Source: Actinomycetota bacterium
GTDB taxonomy: Bacteria; Actinomycetota; UBA4738; HRBIN12
DNA: 33,529 bases
Reading direction: 5' to 3'
Assembly (NCBI GenBank): GCA_021325015.1
Contig: JAJPHY010000072.1
Location: 1-33,529 of the forward strand
A program made the position numbers and the translations under genes. Shown here one piece after another: positions 7,838-16,165 of the stretch. How positions within the stretch are numbered: the stretch's first letter is position 1; each line of letters opens with the position of its first letter. The notes beneath the pieces were generated by a model, which saw only the letters and a list, made by a program, of their open reading frames with translations, was not told the origin of the DNA and did no database searches.

Positions 7838-10030
7838 GTGGCCGACACGTCCCCCCTGCCCGAGACGCTGAACCCCGTCCAGCGCGAGGCGGTGCTCCAC
7901 ACCGAGGGGCCGGTCCTCATCGTCGCGGGAGCGGGATCGGGCAAGACCCGGGCCCTCACCCACCGCATCGCGTACCTGATCCGCGAGCGAGGCGTCTCTC
8001 CCTACGCGATCCTCGCGATCACGTTCACGAACAAGGCCGCTCGTGAGATGGCCGACCGCGTCGAGGCGCTGCTCGGCGAGCGGATCGCGCGCGGCATGTG
8101 GATCCTCACGTTCCACTCGGCGTGCGCGCGGATCCTCCGCCGGGAGCACGAGCGTCTCGGCCTCCCGGCGAGCTTCACGATCTACGACGAGGGCGACACC
8201 GAGCGACTGATCGCCCAGGTCCTGCGCGACCTGAACGTCGATGCCAAGCGCTACCCGCCCCGGGCGATGGCCGCCGCGATCGGCAAGGCGAAGGACCACG
8301 TCCTGTCCGCCGAGGAGTTCGCGGCCCTCGCCGGCAACTTCTACGGGCAGACGATCGCGAAGGTCTACGAGGGCTACGAGCGGCGCAAGCTCGCCGCCGG
8401 GGCGCTCGACTTCGACGACCTGATCGCGGAGACCGTCCGCCTGTTCCGGCGATCCCCCGACGTGCTCGAGCACTACCAGGAGTGGTTCCGCTACATCCTG
8501 ATCGACGAGTACCAGGACACGAACCGCGCCCAGTACGAGCTCGTCAACCTGCTCGCGGCCAAGTACCGCAACGTGTGCGTGGTCGGCGACGCCGACCAGG
8601 GCGTGTACTCCTGGCGGGGCGCGACGATCCAGAACCTCCTCGACTTCGAGCGCGACTACCCCGACGCCGCCGTGTTCCTGATGGAGCAGAACTACCGCTC
8701 GACCTCGAACATCCTCGCGGTGGCCAACGCGCTCATCGAGCACAACGTCCAGCGCAAGCCCAAGTCGCTGTGGACCGACGCCGATGGGGGCGAGCTCGCG
8801 GTCCGCTTCCGCGCCGAGAACGACCACGAGGAGGCGCTGTTCGTGGCCGAGGAGACCTACCGGCTGGTCGAGGAGGAGGGGTTCCGCTACTCCGACGTCG
8901 CCGTGTTCTACCGGACCAACGCGCAGAGCCGGGTGCTCGAGGACGTGCTCACGCGGGCCGGGCTCCCGTACCGGGTCGTGGGTGGGGTGCGGTTCTACCA
9001 GCGCAAGGAGATCCGGGACGTGCTGGCCTACCTCCGGCTGCTGGTGAACCCGCAGGACGTGGTCTCGGCGCGGCGCGTGATCAACACGCCGAAGCGGGGG
9101 ATCGGCGAGCAGACGGTGGCCGCGCTCGAGCGGTTCGCGCGCTTCGAGGAGATCCCGTTCCTCGAGGCGTGCCGCAGGGTCGAGGAGGTCGACGGGCTCG
9201 GTCCGCGCGCGCGGGGGGCCGTGGCGGGGTTCGTCCAGGTGATCGACCGGCTCGCCGAGGCGCTCGCGTCGGGGGCCGGGCCCGGCCGGATGGTGGAGGC
9301 CGCCGCGACCGAGTCGGGCTACCTCATGGAGCTCGAGGCCGAGCGCACCGTCGAGGCCGAGAGCCGGATCGAGAACATCCGCGAGCTCGCCAGCGCCGCC
9401 GCCGAGTACGAGGAGCGCTCCCCCGACGAGGGCGTCGCCGGGTTCCTCGAGCAGACCGCGCTCGTCTCGGAGCAGGACGAGTACGACGAGGAGGCGGGGA
9501 CGGTCACGCTCATGACCCTCCACAACGCCAAGGGCCTCGAGTTCCCGGTCGCGTTCATCATCGGGATGGAGGACGGCGTGTTCCCGCACTACCGGTCGAT
9601 GGGCGACTCGGCCGAGCTCGAGGAGGAGCGGAGGCTCGCCTACGTCGGCATCACGCGCGCCAAGCAGCGCCTGTACCTGTGCTACGCATGGAGCCGGTCG
9701 CTGTTCGGCACGACGTCGTACAACCCGCCCTCGCGGTTCCTGTCGGAGATCCCCGAGGACCTCGTCCGCACGATCGAGGGCGAGGAGGAGGCCGAGGGAG
9801 CGGTGATCGGCCGCGGAGGCGGGCCCTCGATCCGGGAGGTCGTGACGACCGGCCGGCGCGAGCCGCTCCTGGTCGCGGCCGGCGACACCGTGCGGCACGA
9901 CCGGTGGGGTGAGGGGGTCGTGCTCTCCGTGTCGGGCTCGGGCTCGGACGCTCAGGCGACCGTCATGTTCGAGGAGGCGGGCGAGAAGCGACTGCTCCTC
10001 GCGTATGCCCCGCTGCGGAAGGTGGGCTGA
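7838..10030 (+). CDS. pcrA: ATP-dependent 3'-5' DNA helicase PcrA/UvrD
   Basis: This superfamily 1A helicase acts in nucleotide-excision repair, replication-fork clearance and recombination control. The 730-residue protein shows motif I GAGSGKT (31-37), AITFTNKAAREM, motif II ILIDEYQDTN, motif III VVGDADQGVYSWRGA, motif IV QNYRST, motif V VTLMTLHNAKGLEF and motif VI RRLAYVGITRAKQRLYL. The C-terminus DTVRHDRWGEGVVL...LRKVG is the Tudor-like RNA-polymerase-contact domain of PcrA/UvrD. The length is typical. The GTG at 7838 is chosen because NPVQREAV then starts near the N-terminus and a -10 box sits 7 nt upstream. It is a single-gene unit, convergent with the tiny membrane protein downstream. 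Confidence 0.95.
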   Translation: MADTSPLPETLNPVQREAVLHTEGPVLIVAGAGSGKTRALTHRIAYLIRERGVSPYAILAITFTNKAAREMADRVEALLGERIARGMWILTFHSACARILRREHERLGLPASFTIYDEGDTERLIAQVLRDLNVDAKRYPPRAMAAAIGKAKDHVLSAEEFAALAGNFYGQTIAKVYEGYERRKLAAGALDFDDLIAETVRLFRRSPDVLEHYQEWFRYILIDEYQDTNRAQYELVNLLAAKYRNVCVVGDADQGVYSWRGATIQNLLDFERDYPDAAVFLMEQNYRSTSNILAVANALIEHNVQRKPKSLWTDADGGELAVRFRAENDHEEALFVAEETYRLVEEEGFRYSDVAVFYRTNAQSRVLEDVLTRAGLPYRVVGGVRFYQRKEIRDVLAYLRLLVNPQDVVSARRVINTPKRGIGEQTVAALERFARFEEIPFLEACRRVEEVDGLGPRARGAVAGFVQVIDRLAEALASGAGPGRMVEAAATESGYLMELEAERTVEAESRIENIRELASAAAEYEERSPDEGVAGFLEQTALVSEQDEYDEEAGTVTLMTLHNAKGLEFPVAFIIGMEDGVFPHYRSMGDSAELEEERRLAYVGITRAKQRLYLCYAWSRSLFGTTSYNPPSRFLSEIPEDLVRTIEGEEEAEGAVIGRGGGPSIREVVTTGRREPLLVAAGDTVRHDRWGEGVVLSVSGSGSDAQATVMFEEAGEKRLLLAYAPLRKVG

Positions 10031-10104
10031 GCCAGCCCGAGCCCTGTCCCGGTGCGCGCGCGTGAAGGAGTCGCAGGTCCGTCCGCAGTTCGTTCAAGAA
10101 CCGG

Positions 10105-10269
10105 TCAGCGGACCAGGGCGAAGTAGCCGGCCACGAGGATGATCAGTCCCGCCACGATCGGGGCGATCACCCAGGCCAGGCCGAGCCGGCCGCGGTACGG
10201 CCCGAGGGTGCCGACCTTGGTCGTCGGCTTCAGGCCGGGCGGGCGGAAGTGGAACCGCTTCTTCGCCAC
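10105..10269 (-). CDS. 54-residue single-span membrane protein, unknown function
   Basis: A short reading frame encodes MAKKRFHFRPPGLKPTTKVG, then a basic/Pro stretch, and then one hydrophobic helix from about residue 30 to 52 ending ALVR. A positive N-terminus followed by a helix predicts an N-in orientation. It starts with GTG at 10269, has no Shine-Dalgarno, and has a perfect TATACT -10 box exactly 7 nt upstream. It is convergent with pcrA and divergent from the cobalamin-binding gene. The promoter match and the clean basic-then-hydrophobic layout argue that it is real. No function can be assigned. Confidence 0.72.
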   Translation of the reverse strand: MAKKRFHFRPPGLKPTTKVGTLGPYRGRLGLAWVIAPIVAGLIILVAGYFALVR

Positions 10270-10276
10270 GCGATCG

Positions 10277-10282
10277 AGTATA
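10277..10282 (-). promoter_or_regulatory. -10 box of the 54-residue membrane protein gene
   Basis: TATACT on the minus strand is followed by 7 nt and the GTG start at 10269. The spacing is that of a leaderless transcript. Confidence 0.6.
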
Positions 10283-10321
10283 TGAGGCCGCCCGTCGAGC
10301 GGCCGAGCTCGGCCCGTTCGC

Positions 10322-10327
10322 TACACT
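10322..10327 (+). promoter_or_regulatory. -10 box of the cobalamin-binding gene and sucCD
   Basis: TACACT ends 9 nt before the ATG at 10337, and no Shine-Dalgarno is present. It would drive a leaderless transcript of the three abutting genes. Confidence 0.55.
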
Positions 10328-10336
10328 GTCCCGCGC

Positions 10337-10747
10337 ATGCCGGAGAAGCATCGTATCGTCCTCGCCAAGCCCGGGCTCGACGGGCACGACCGCGGCGTCA
10401 ATGTCGTCGCCCGCGTCCTGCGCGACGCCGGGTTCGAGGTCGTGTACACGGGGCTTCGCCAGACCCCGGAGCAGATCGCCGAGGCCGCGATCCAGGAGGA
10501 CGCCGACGCCGTCGGCCTGTCGTGTCACTCCGGCGCCCACATGACGCTGTTCCCGAAGGTCGTGAAGCTGTTGCGCGAGAAGGGGGCCGGGGACGTCGTC
10601 GTGTTCGGCGGCGGGATCATCCCCCGAGAGGACATCCCGAAGCTCGAGGCCGCCGGGATCGAGCGCATCTTCACGCCCGGCGCGCCGACCGCCGACATCG
10701 TGGCCTGGCTGCGCGACCGCCTCTCCGCGAAGCGGGCGTCCGCGTAG
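10337..10747 (+). CDS. Methylmalonyl-CoA mutase small subunit, cobalamin-binding domain
   Basis: This 136-residue stand-alone B12-binding domain corresponds to the C-terminal domain of methylmalonyl-CoA mutase. The base-off/His-on motif DxHxxG is seen as LDGHDRG (D15, H17, G20), with H17 the expected lower axial cobalt ligand. [17 protein letters not shown] and [13 protein letters not shown] follow as in the mutase family. The mutase interconverts (R)-methylmalonyl-CoA and succinyl-CoA. A separate large subunit begins at 33425, so the enzyme is likely split in two. The stop codon is immediately followed by the sucC ATG. That places the small subunit in the same operon as the enzyme that consumes succinyl-CoA. 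It could alternatively serve another acyl-CoA mutase. Confidence 0.88.
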   Translation: MPEKHRIVLAKPGLDGHDRGVNVVARVLRDAGFEVVYTGLRQTPEQIAEAAIQEDADAVGLSCHSGAHMTLFPKVVKLLREKGAGDVVVFGGGIIPREDIPKLEAAGIERIFTPGAPTADIVAWLRDRLSAKRASA

Positions 10748-11893
10748 ATGGACCTGTTCGAGCACCAGGGCAAGGACCTGTTCGCCCGGCACGGCATCCC
10801 GATCCCGCGCGGGATCGTCTGCGAGAGCCCCGAGGCGGCGCGAGCGGCGACCGAGATCCTCGGCGGGACGTCCGTGGTCAAGGTCCAGGTGCAGGTCGGC
10901 GGCCGCGGCAAGGGAGGCGGGGTGGTGCTCGCCGGCTCGCCGGAGGAGGCGGAGGAGGCCGCGGCGAGGATGCTCGCGGAGGGGTTCAAGGGGTTGCGCG
11001 TCACGCGCGTGCTCGTCGAGGAGCACCTGTCGATCGCGCGGGAGTTCTACGCGGCGATGCTCCTCGACCGGAGCACGGGGACCGACCTCGCGATGGTCGC
11101 GGTCGAGGGGGGCGTCGACATCGAGGAGCTGGCGAGGACCCGACCCGAGACGATCCGGCGCTTGCACATCGACCCCGAGATCGGACTGCACCCGTACCAC
11201 CTCCGACGACTCACCGGCTCGTTTCCGCCCGAGGTCCGCGACCTGGTGGAGAACGTGCTCGCCGGTCTGTACGAGGTGCTGACCGGCGAGGACGCGACGC
11301 TCGTCGAGGTGAACCCGCTCGTGCTGCTCTCCGACGGGCGCGTGCTCGCGCTCGACGCGAAGGTCACGATCGACGACAACGCGCTCTGGCGCCGGCGCGA
11401 GATCGAGATGCTGAAGTCGAGCTTTCCGATCGACCCCGTGGAGTTCCGCGCCCGCGAGGCGGGTCTGCAGTACGTGAAGCTCGACGGCGAGGTCGGGATC
11501 ATCGGCAACGGGGCGGGGCTCGTCATGTCCACGCTCGACCTCGTCCAGCAGGCGGGGGCGGCGGCGGCGAACTTTCTGGACATCGGCGGCGGCGCTAGCG
11601 CGGAGTCGATGGCGACCTCGCTCGAGGTCATCCTGTCCGACCCGAGCGTGAAGGTCGTGCTCGTCAACATCTTCGGCGGGATCACGCGGTGCGACGTCGT
11701 CGCCGAGGGCATGCTCGCGGCGCTCGAGCGGGTCACGCCTCAGGTCCCGATCGTGGTCCGGCTCGACGGCACGAACGCCGAGGAGGGTCGCCGGATCCTC
11801 GAGCGCGCGAATCATCCGCGGATCGTCTCGGTGCCCACCATGCTCGAGGCCGCGCAGCGGGCGGCCGAGCTCGCGAGGGGGAGGGCGGCCTAG
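10748..11893 (+). CDS. sucC: Succinyl-CoA synthetase, beta subunit
   Basis: The ATP-grasp subunit binds the nucleotide and, with SucD, converts succinyl-CoA to succinate with substrate-level phosphorylation. It has 381 residues, starting [33 protein letters not shown] is the nucleotide-binding stretch, VEVNPLVLL and [16 protein letters not shown] follow, and the C-terminal domain has [11 protein letters not shown] and [11 protein letters not shown]. The ATG directly abuts the previous stop with only a weak Shine-Dalgarno, so translation is probably coupled. Specificity for ATP or GTP cannot be read by eye. Confidence 0.97.
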   Translation: MDLFEHQGKDLFARHGIPIPRGIVCESPEAARAATEILGGTSVVKVQVQVGGRGKGGGVVLAGSPEEAEEAAARMLAEGFKGLRVTRVLVEEHLSIAREFYAAMLLDRSTGTDLAMVAVEGGVDIEELARTRPETIRRLHIDPEIGLHPYHLRRLTGSFPPEVRDLVENVLAGLYEVLTGEDATLVEVNPLVLLSDGRVLALDAKVTIDDNALWRRREIEMLKSSFPIDPVEFRAREAGLQYVKLDGEVGIIGNGAGLVMSTLDLVQQAGAAAANFLDIGGGASAESMATSLEVILSDPSVKVVLVNIFGGITRCDVVAEGMLAALERVTPQVPIVVRLDGTNAEEGRRILERANHPRIVSVPTMLEAAQRAAELARGRAA

Positions 11894-12762
11894 TGGCGAT
11901 CCTGGTCGACGAGGCAACGCGGGTCGTCGTCTCGGGCATCACCGGCCGGGAGGGGACCTTCCACGCGCTCCGGAACCGCGCGTACGGCACGCAGGTGGTC
12001 GCCGGCGTCACGCCGGGGAAGGCGGGGCAGGACGTCGAGGGCATCCCGGTGTTCGACACGATCGCCGACGCGGTGGCCGAGACCGGCGCGAACACCTCGC
12101 TGATCTTCGTCCCGGCCCGGTTCGCGACCGAGGCGATCTACGAGGCGGCCGACTCGGAGCTTCCCCTCGTCGTCTGCATCACCGAGGGGATCCCGGTCCG
12201 CGACATGGCCCGCGTCGCGAGCTACCTGCGCGGCAAGCCCTCCACGCTCGTCGGTCCGAACTGCCCCGGCGTGATCTCGCCGGGGCGCTCCAACGTCGGG
12301 ATCATCCCCGGCGAGATCTGCGCGCCGGGCAGGGTCGGCCTGGTCTCGCGCTCGGGCACGCTCACCTACCAGATCGTGCACGAGCTCACCCAGCGCGGGA
12401 TCGGCCAGTCGACCTGCGTCGGGATGGGCGGCGACCCCGTCCACGGGATCGGGTTCGTCCAGGCGCTCGAGCGGTTCGAGCACGATCCCGAGACCGAGCT
12501 CGTCGTGATGATCGGCGAGATCGGCGGGGACGACGAGGAGCGCGCGGCGGCCTTCATCCGCGAGCACGTGAGCAAGCCGGTCGTCGGCTACATCGCCGGG
12601 TTCACGGCCCCGCCCGGCAAGCGAATGGGGCACGCCGGGGCGATCATCACGGGCTCGAGCGGGACCGCGCAGGCCAAGGCCGAGGCGCTCGAGACCGCGG
12701 GCGTGAAGGTCGGCCGGACCCCCACGGAGGTCGCCGAGCTCGTGGAGGCGGCCCTGCCGTGA
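11893..12762 (+). CDS. sucD: Succinyl-CoA synthetase, alpha subunit
   Basis: This CoA-binding subunit carries the phosphohistidine that relays phosphate during succinyl-CoA cleavage. It has 289 residues, with [19 protein letters not shown] near the N-terminus, [11 protein letters not shown] (121-131), [22 protein letters not shown], and the active-site histidine in GHAGAIITG (H247). The start is taken as the GTG at 11893 because it shares its G with the sucC TAG stop (TAGTG) and matches the normal N-terminus. A longer upstream frame would overlap sucC by about 200 bases and has no family resemblance. Confidence 0.96.
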   Translation: MAILVDEATRVVVSGITGREGTFHALRNRAYGTQVVAGVTPGKAGQDVEGIPVFDTIADAVAETGANTSLIFVPARFATEAIYEAADSELPLVVCITEGIPVRDMARVASYLRGKPSTLVGPNCPGVISPGRSNVGIIPGEICAPGRVGLVSRSGTLTYQIVHELTQRGIGQSTCVGMGGDPVHGIGFVQALERFEHDPETELVVMIGEIGGDDEERAAAFIREHVSKPVVGYIAGFTAPPGKRMGHAGAIITGSSGTAQAKAEALETAGVKVGRTPTEVAELVEAALP

Positions 12763-12810
12763 GCGGAGGCGTCTGGCTCCAATGACCGCACGCCCGGAGG
12801 CCCGGCACCC

Positions 12811-14235
12811 GTGACCGAGCGCCCGCCGCCCCCCGCGCCCGCGCCCGGTCGGGCTGGGTCGGCCGGGGGAGCGCTCGCCGCGGGGTGGGGGCGGGCGGCG
12901 GTGGGCGGCGGACTCGCCTTCGTCGTCATGGCGCTGATCGGGCAGGCGGCGGCGCTCGCCGTGCAGGTCGCCACCCGCGCCGGCCTGAGCGCGGCGAACC
13001 TGGGCCGGCTCGGCTGGCTCTACTTCCAGTGGTTCCACCACGTCACGGTGGAGGTAACCGTCCCCAGGCTGGACCTCGGGGGCGCGTTCGGCTCGTCCGG
13101 TCTCGGGATCTCCAACCGGTCGTTCGGCGTTGGCGTGGGGGTGGGGCTCGCGCTCCTCGCGCTCACGCTCCTTGCGGGAGGGCTGTTGTACGCGGCGGGA
13201 CGATCGGTCGCCGAGCGCTCCGAGGGCGGAGCGCTGGCGCGCGCGCTCCACGGGGCGAAGGTCGCTCCGTTCTACGCCGTTCCCGCGTTCGTGATCTCGC
13301 TGCTCGCGGTCATCCGGTTCCCGCTGCCCCAGAACGCGTTCGCGAACGGCTCGGTGGAGGTCCGCGCCTCGCCGGCGCAGGCGCTCCTGCTTCCGCTCCT
13401 GATCGCGGCGGTGGCCGGGGCCGCCGGCGGGCTCGCGTCGGCCCGGTCGAGCCTGCGGGAGGCCGGCACTCGAAGCCGCTCGGTCCTCGGAGCCCTCGCG
13501 GGCGGCGTTCGCATGCTCGCGCTCGGGCTCGCGCTCTCGTTCGCCGGGCTGCTCGTGCTCGCGGTGGCCGAACCCGACGCCACGCGCGCGTACTTCGACG
13601 GCGTGACGGCCGGGGACGCGGCCGAGACCACCGTCCTGATCTCCCACCACGTCCTCGTGCTGCCGAACCAGTCGATGTGGGTGCTCGTCCCGGCGATGGG
13701 CGGGTGCGACGTCGCCCGAGGCTCGGGCGTCTCGGTGAGCTTCCTCTGCTACTGGCGGTTCCCGAGGAGCGTGAGCGGGTCGAGCGCCTCGTTGACGGCG
13801 CTCCGGCCGCCGTCGGTTCGGTTCGGCCGGGCGCCGGCCGGCTACCTCCTGTTCCTGCTCGTGCCGCTCCTCTCGGTCCTGCTCGGCGGGGCGTGGGCGG
13901 CGGCCCGGGGCGCCCCGGCGAGCCGGAGGGAGGCGGCGGCGATCGGGGCGGGCGCCGGCGTGGCGTTCGCCGTGCTCGTCGCTGCGGCGGCGTGGTTCGC
14001 CGGGGTCGGCGCCTCCTACTCGGTGGGGCTCGCCGGGATCGGCGGAGGAACCTCGGTGCAGGTGGGCCCCGACCCGGTCGGCGGATCGCTCCTCGCGCTC
14101 GCCTGGGGGGTCGTGGGGGGCGCCGCCGGCGCCTGGTGGTGGAGCCGGAAGCCCTCACGGCTGGCCGCCCGGCCCGCGCCCGCCGTCGCGAGCTCGGGCT
14201 GGGACCGGGGAGGCTCGGCGAGCTCGTCGGCGTGA
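12811..14235 (+). CDS. Large polytopic membrane protein, unknown function
   Basis: This 474-residue, very Ala/Gly/Leu/Val-rich protein has about eight predicted membrane segments. Five lie between about residues 31 and 250, and three between about 344 and 446. Between the two groups is an extracytoplasmic-looking stretch of about 90 residues with two cysteines (GGCDVARGSGVS and SFLCYW). The N-terminal 25 residues are Pro/Gly/Ala-rich and cytosolic, and the C-terminal tail is Ser/Ala-rich. No catalytic signature is recognised. The GTG at 12811 has GGAGG about ten bases upstream. It lies 48 bases after sucD and could be read through from that operon. It is convergent with a zinc-ribbon membrane protein. 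Confidence 0.65.
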   Translation: MTERPPPPAPAPGRAGSAGGALAAGWGRAAVGGGLAFVVMALIGQAAALAVQVATRAGLSAANLGRLGWLYFQWFHHVTVEVTVPRLDLGGAFGSSGLGISNRSFGVGVGVGLALLALTLLAGGLLYAAGRSVAERSEGGALARALHGAKVAPFYAVPAFVISLLAVIRFPLPQNAFANGSVEVRASPAQALLLPLLIAAVAGAAGGLASARSSLREAGTRSRSVLGALAGGVRMLALGLALSFAGLLVLAVAEPDATRAYFDGVTAGDAAETTVLISHHVLVLPNQSMWVLVPAMGGCDVARGSGVSVSFLCYWRFPRSVSGSSASLTALRPPSVRFGRAPAGYLLFLLVPLLSVLLGGAWAAARGAPASRREAAAIGAGAGVAFAVLVAAAAWFAGVGASYSVGLAGIGGGTSVQVGPDPVGGSLLALAWGVVGGAAGAWWWSRKPSRLAARPAPAVASSGWDRGGSASSSA

Positions 14236-14268
14236 TCGGGACCGAGCCGGGCTCCGGGAGCGCTCGGG

Positions 14269-14853
14269 CTACGGTCTGGGCAGCGCCTGGAACACCAGCA
14301 GGAAGGCGATCAGGCTGACGACGATCCCCGTGACGAGCATCGCCCGAGCCTTGTCGGGGTCGGCGTCGCGGTTCACGAGCCAGGCGATGAGCCCTCCGAG
14401 CCAGCCCATGAGGATCGGCAGGAGCCACCACGCCGCGCTCACCTGCTTCCGGGGGCCGTAGCCGGGAAGTCCCGCGGCTCCGGGCCCCGGCGGGGCCTCG
14501 GCCGCCCTCCCAGCGCCGAGCGCGACCTCCGTGCTGTAGGGCTCGAGGCCGGCGAATCGCACCCAGGCCTGCCGCCAGCCGTCGTCGGTGCGAGGGAACG
14601 TCTCGACCGGCGCTCCCGGACGCTGCCGATCCCAGATCCCGAAGAAGTCTCGCCCGTAGCCCAGCAGATAGCGGCGCCCGGAATGCGTGTACTGCAGGGC
14701 GTCCGGGGGGCTCGGGGGCGGGGGTAGCGCCGAGCCCTGGGGCCGCCCGGGTGCGGGGGGTTGCCCGGGCTCCGGGACGAGCGTGCTGCCGCACCAGCGG
14801 CACTTGATCGCCTCGTCCCGGATCTCTTCGGCGCAGTACGGGCACCTCTTCAC
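14269..14853 (-). CDS. Zinc-ribbon protein with C-terminal membrane segments
   Basis: This 194-residue protein opens with a four-cysteine zinc ribbon, CPYCAEEIRDEAIKCRWC (residues 4-21). A Pro-rich linker follows (about 27-50), then a globular stretch around LQYTHSGRRYLLGYGRDFFGIWDR. Two hydrophobic segments near the C-terminus (about 142-160 and 170-190) carry DADPDKAR between them. The layout matches many bacterial zinc_ribbon plus PMT2/DUF-type membrane proteins of unknown role. The GTG at 14853 has GAGG six bases upstream. TACCCT and TAGGCT just beyond are possible -10 boxes. It lies downstream of two other membrane genes in the same orientation but is separated from them by a hairpin. 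Confidence 0.75.
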   Translation of the reverse strand: MKRCPYCAEEIRDEAIKCRWCGSTLVPEPGQPPAPGRPQGSALPPPPSPPDALQYTHSGRRYLLGYGRDFFGIWDRQRPGAPVETFPRTDDGWRQAWVRFAGLEPYSTEVALGAGRAAEAPPGPGAAGLPGYGPRKQVSAAWWLLPILMGWLGGLIAWLVNRDADPDKARAMLVTGIVVSLIAFLLVFQALPRP

Positions 14854-14891
14854 GATCGCCTCACGGATCGCACGAGCCTAGGGTAGCCATG

Positions 14892-14925
14892 CGAAGGGCC
14901 CGACCGCTCGCGGCCGGGCCCTTCG
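14892..14925 (-). terminator. Terminator-like hairpin after the 155-residue membrane protein gene
   Basis: An 11-bp inverted repeat, CGAAGGGCCCG (14892-14902) with CGGGCCCTTCG (14915-14925), is extended by an inner CCG/CGG pair. It sits 15 nt past the stop at 14941 in the minus direction. There is no clear T-tract. Confidence 0.65.
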
Positions 14926-14940
14926 AACGACTCGCTGGGA

Positions 14941-15408
14941 TCAGCCGATTCCGCCGGCCGGTGGGGGAGGCGGGGGCGCCGAGACGCTGCCCTCCTGCCA
15001 CCGCATCCAGCCGCCATAGGCGATCACGACCGCGAGCACGATCCCGACCCACGCCGGCCACGAGATGAACTCGTTGTCCACGAGGAGGACCTTGAGCAGC
15101 GTGAACACGAGCAGGAGCGCCGCGATGCCGGCGTCGATCTGCGAGCGAACCTGCGGGGTCCCCACGCTCACGTTCACGTTGGCCAGGACGAGGACCTCCA
15201 TGATGATGATGAGCGCCACGAGGATGAAGTTCAGGATCCCCAGACCGTGGAAGCCGCTGACGCCGGCGCAGATGTTGAACGTTCCGATCCCCGCGCACGC
15301 CCTGTTCCACTGCAGGAACAGATCGATGAGGTACAGGACGCCCCCGGCGAGAAGGATCTTGCTGGCCGTGGACATCTTGGACATGTCGAACCCGGAACTC
15401 TGCGACAT
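14941..15408 (-). CDS. Four-span membrane protein with proline-rich tail
   Basis: This 155-residue protein has a polar Ser/Met-rich N-terminus and four predicted helices (about 17-34, 54-77, 93-112 and 115-135). A cytosolic tail with six consecutive prolines ends AGGIG. Two cysteines (C39-like in RACAGIG and the C of FNICAG) fall in the first extracytoplasmic loop and could pair. The ATG at 15408 is chosen over an upstream codon because AAAGGAG lies about six bases before it and the hydrophobic region then follows closely. No family is recognised. It has its own promoter candidate at 15470-15498 and a hairpin after its stop. Confidence 0.72.
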   Translation of the reverse strand: MSQSSGFDMSKMSTASKILLAGGVLYLIDLFLQWNRACAGIGTFNICAGVSGFHGLGILNFILVALIIIMEVLVLANVNVSVGTPQVRSQIDAGIAALLLVFTLLKVLLVDNEFISWPAWVGIVLAVVIAYGGWMRWQEGSVSAPPPPPPAGGIG

Positions 15409-15469
15409 CCGCGCTCCTTTCGGGCCTCTCCCCGGCACGATGCCACGGCCCGCGGCCGCAGCCCCAGGT

Positions 15470-15498
15470 ATTGAAAGCCCCGCATCCAGGCGAGTCAA
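15470..15498 (-). promoter_or_regulatory. Promoter candidate for the four-span membrane protein
   Basis: On the minus strand, TTGACT (15498-15493) and TTCAAT (15475-15470) are separated by 17 nt. They lie about 60 nt upstream of the start at 15408, and the -35 abuts the stop of the preceding gene. Confidence 0.5.
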
Positions 15499-16092
15499 CT
15501 ACGCGTCGCCGCGCCGCCGACGCGCGGCGAGCGGGAACGACGCGACGACCGCGACCGCGGCGGCGGCGAGCGCGATCCACGGGGCAAGTCCCGCGCGGGC
15601 GAACGAGGGGGGGTGCAGGAGCGCGAGTGTGGCCCCGATCGCGACCAGCCAGCCGAGCGCCGCCAGCGCGGCGTCCCACCCCCACCCGCGCAGGTCGCGA
15701 CGCCGGCGCACCGCCCAGAGGATCAGGCCGAGCAGGGCCGAGACCGACGCGAGGAGCGACCACCGCGGGCTCCGCCCCCAGGCGCCGAACGGGCCCGAGC
15801 CCTCCCCGAACCGGCTCCACGGGAGCGCCGTCGAGGCCACCGCGATCGCGAAGGCCGCCCCGGCCGCGGCGTGCCGGAGGGACCTCGCGCGGGCGACCTC
15901 GGGCTCGGGCTCGGGCGCGTCCTCGCCGAGCACCTCGGCCAGGCACTCGGGGCCGAGCACCCGGCCTCGAACGGGAACCGCGCACGACAGGCAGAGCGGC
16001 CGCCCGCAGGACCCGCAGGCGGCGACCGCCGGGCTGCCCGGGTGCTGCGCGCAGCGCTCGGCGGTCCTGGCTCTCCGCTCCTCTGCCGGCAC
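15499..16092 (-). CDS. B-box-type zinc-finger membrane protein
   Basis: This 197-residue protein has a Cys/His-rich N-terminal module of about 45 residues (CAQHPG, CGSCGRPLCLSC, GPEC) resembling the B-box-like zinc fingers found before membrane domains in bacteria. A Glu/Pro linker follows, and then four predicted helices separated by short Arg-rich loops (about 73-92, 108-128, 140-160 and 168-188). The CxxCxxxxCxxC spacing supports metal binding. It starts at a GTG (16092) with no Shine-Dalgarno and TAAGCT 6 nt upstream. It is divergent from purN and followed by the four-span protein. The role is unknown; a membrane-tethered sensor or assembly factor is only a guess. Confidence 0.72.
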   Translation of the reverse strand: MPAEERRARTAERCAQHPGSPAVAACGSCGRPLCLSCAVPVRGRVLGPECLAEVLGEDAPEPEPEVARARSLRHAAAGAAFAIAVASTALPWSRFGEGSGPFGAWGRSPRWSLLASVSALLGLILWAVRRRRDLRGWGWDAALAALGWLVAIGATLALLHPPSFARAGLAPWIALAAAAVAVVASFPLAARRRRGDA

Positions 16093-16098
16093 GGACGA

Positions 16099-16104
16099 AG
16101 CTTA
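16099..16104 (-). promoter_or_regulatory. -10 box of the zinc-finger membrane protein gene
   Basis: TAAGCT on the minus strand ends 6 nt before the GTG at 16092, giving a probable leaderless transcript. Confidence 0.5.
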
Positions 16105-16129
16105 TCGGTCCGGCTGTCCGGGCCGACGT

Positions 16130-16159
16130 TTGACAGTTGCGCCCGCGCCTCCCTAGCGT
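16130..16159 (+). promoter_or_regulatory. purN promoter, leaderless
   Basis: A perfect -35 TTGACA (16130-16135) and TAGCGT (16154-16159) are separated by 18 nt. The GTG start at 16166 lies 6 nt after the -10 box and has no Shine-Dalgarno. This is the best complete promoter in the window. Confidence 0.65.
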
Positions 16160-16165
16160 GCGGCC

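Noticed and set aside
7220-9898. Very long minus-strand open frame antisense to pcrA and through the sortase gene
   Set aside because: The pcrA helicase motifs and the sortase active site are each read in other frames. The antisense product is low-complexity and has no motif.
10270-10336. Cobalamin riboswitch upstream of the B12-binding gene
   Set aside because: The intergenic space is only 67 bases and a -10 box lies 9 nt before the start, leaving no room for an aptamer.
14242-14267. CCGAGC/GCTCGG inverted repeat between the convergent membrane-protein genes
   Set aside because: It has only six base pairs with a 14-nt loop, which is weak compared with the hairpins at 1080 and 14892.
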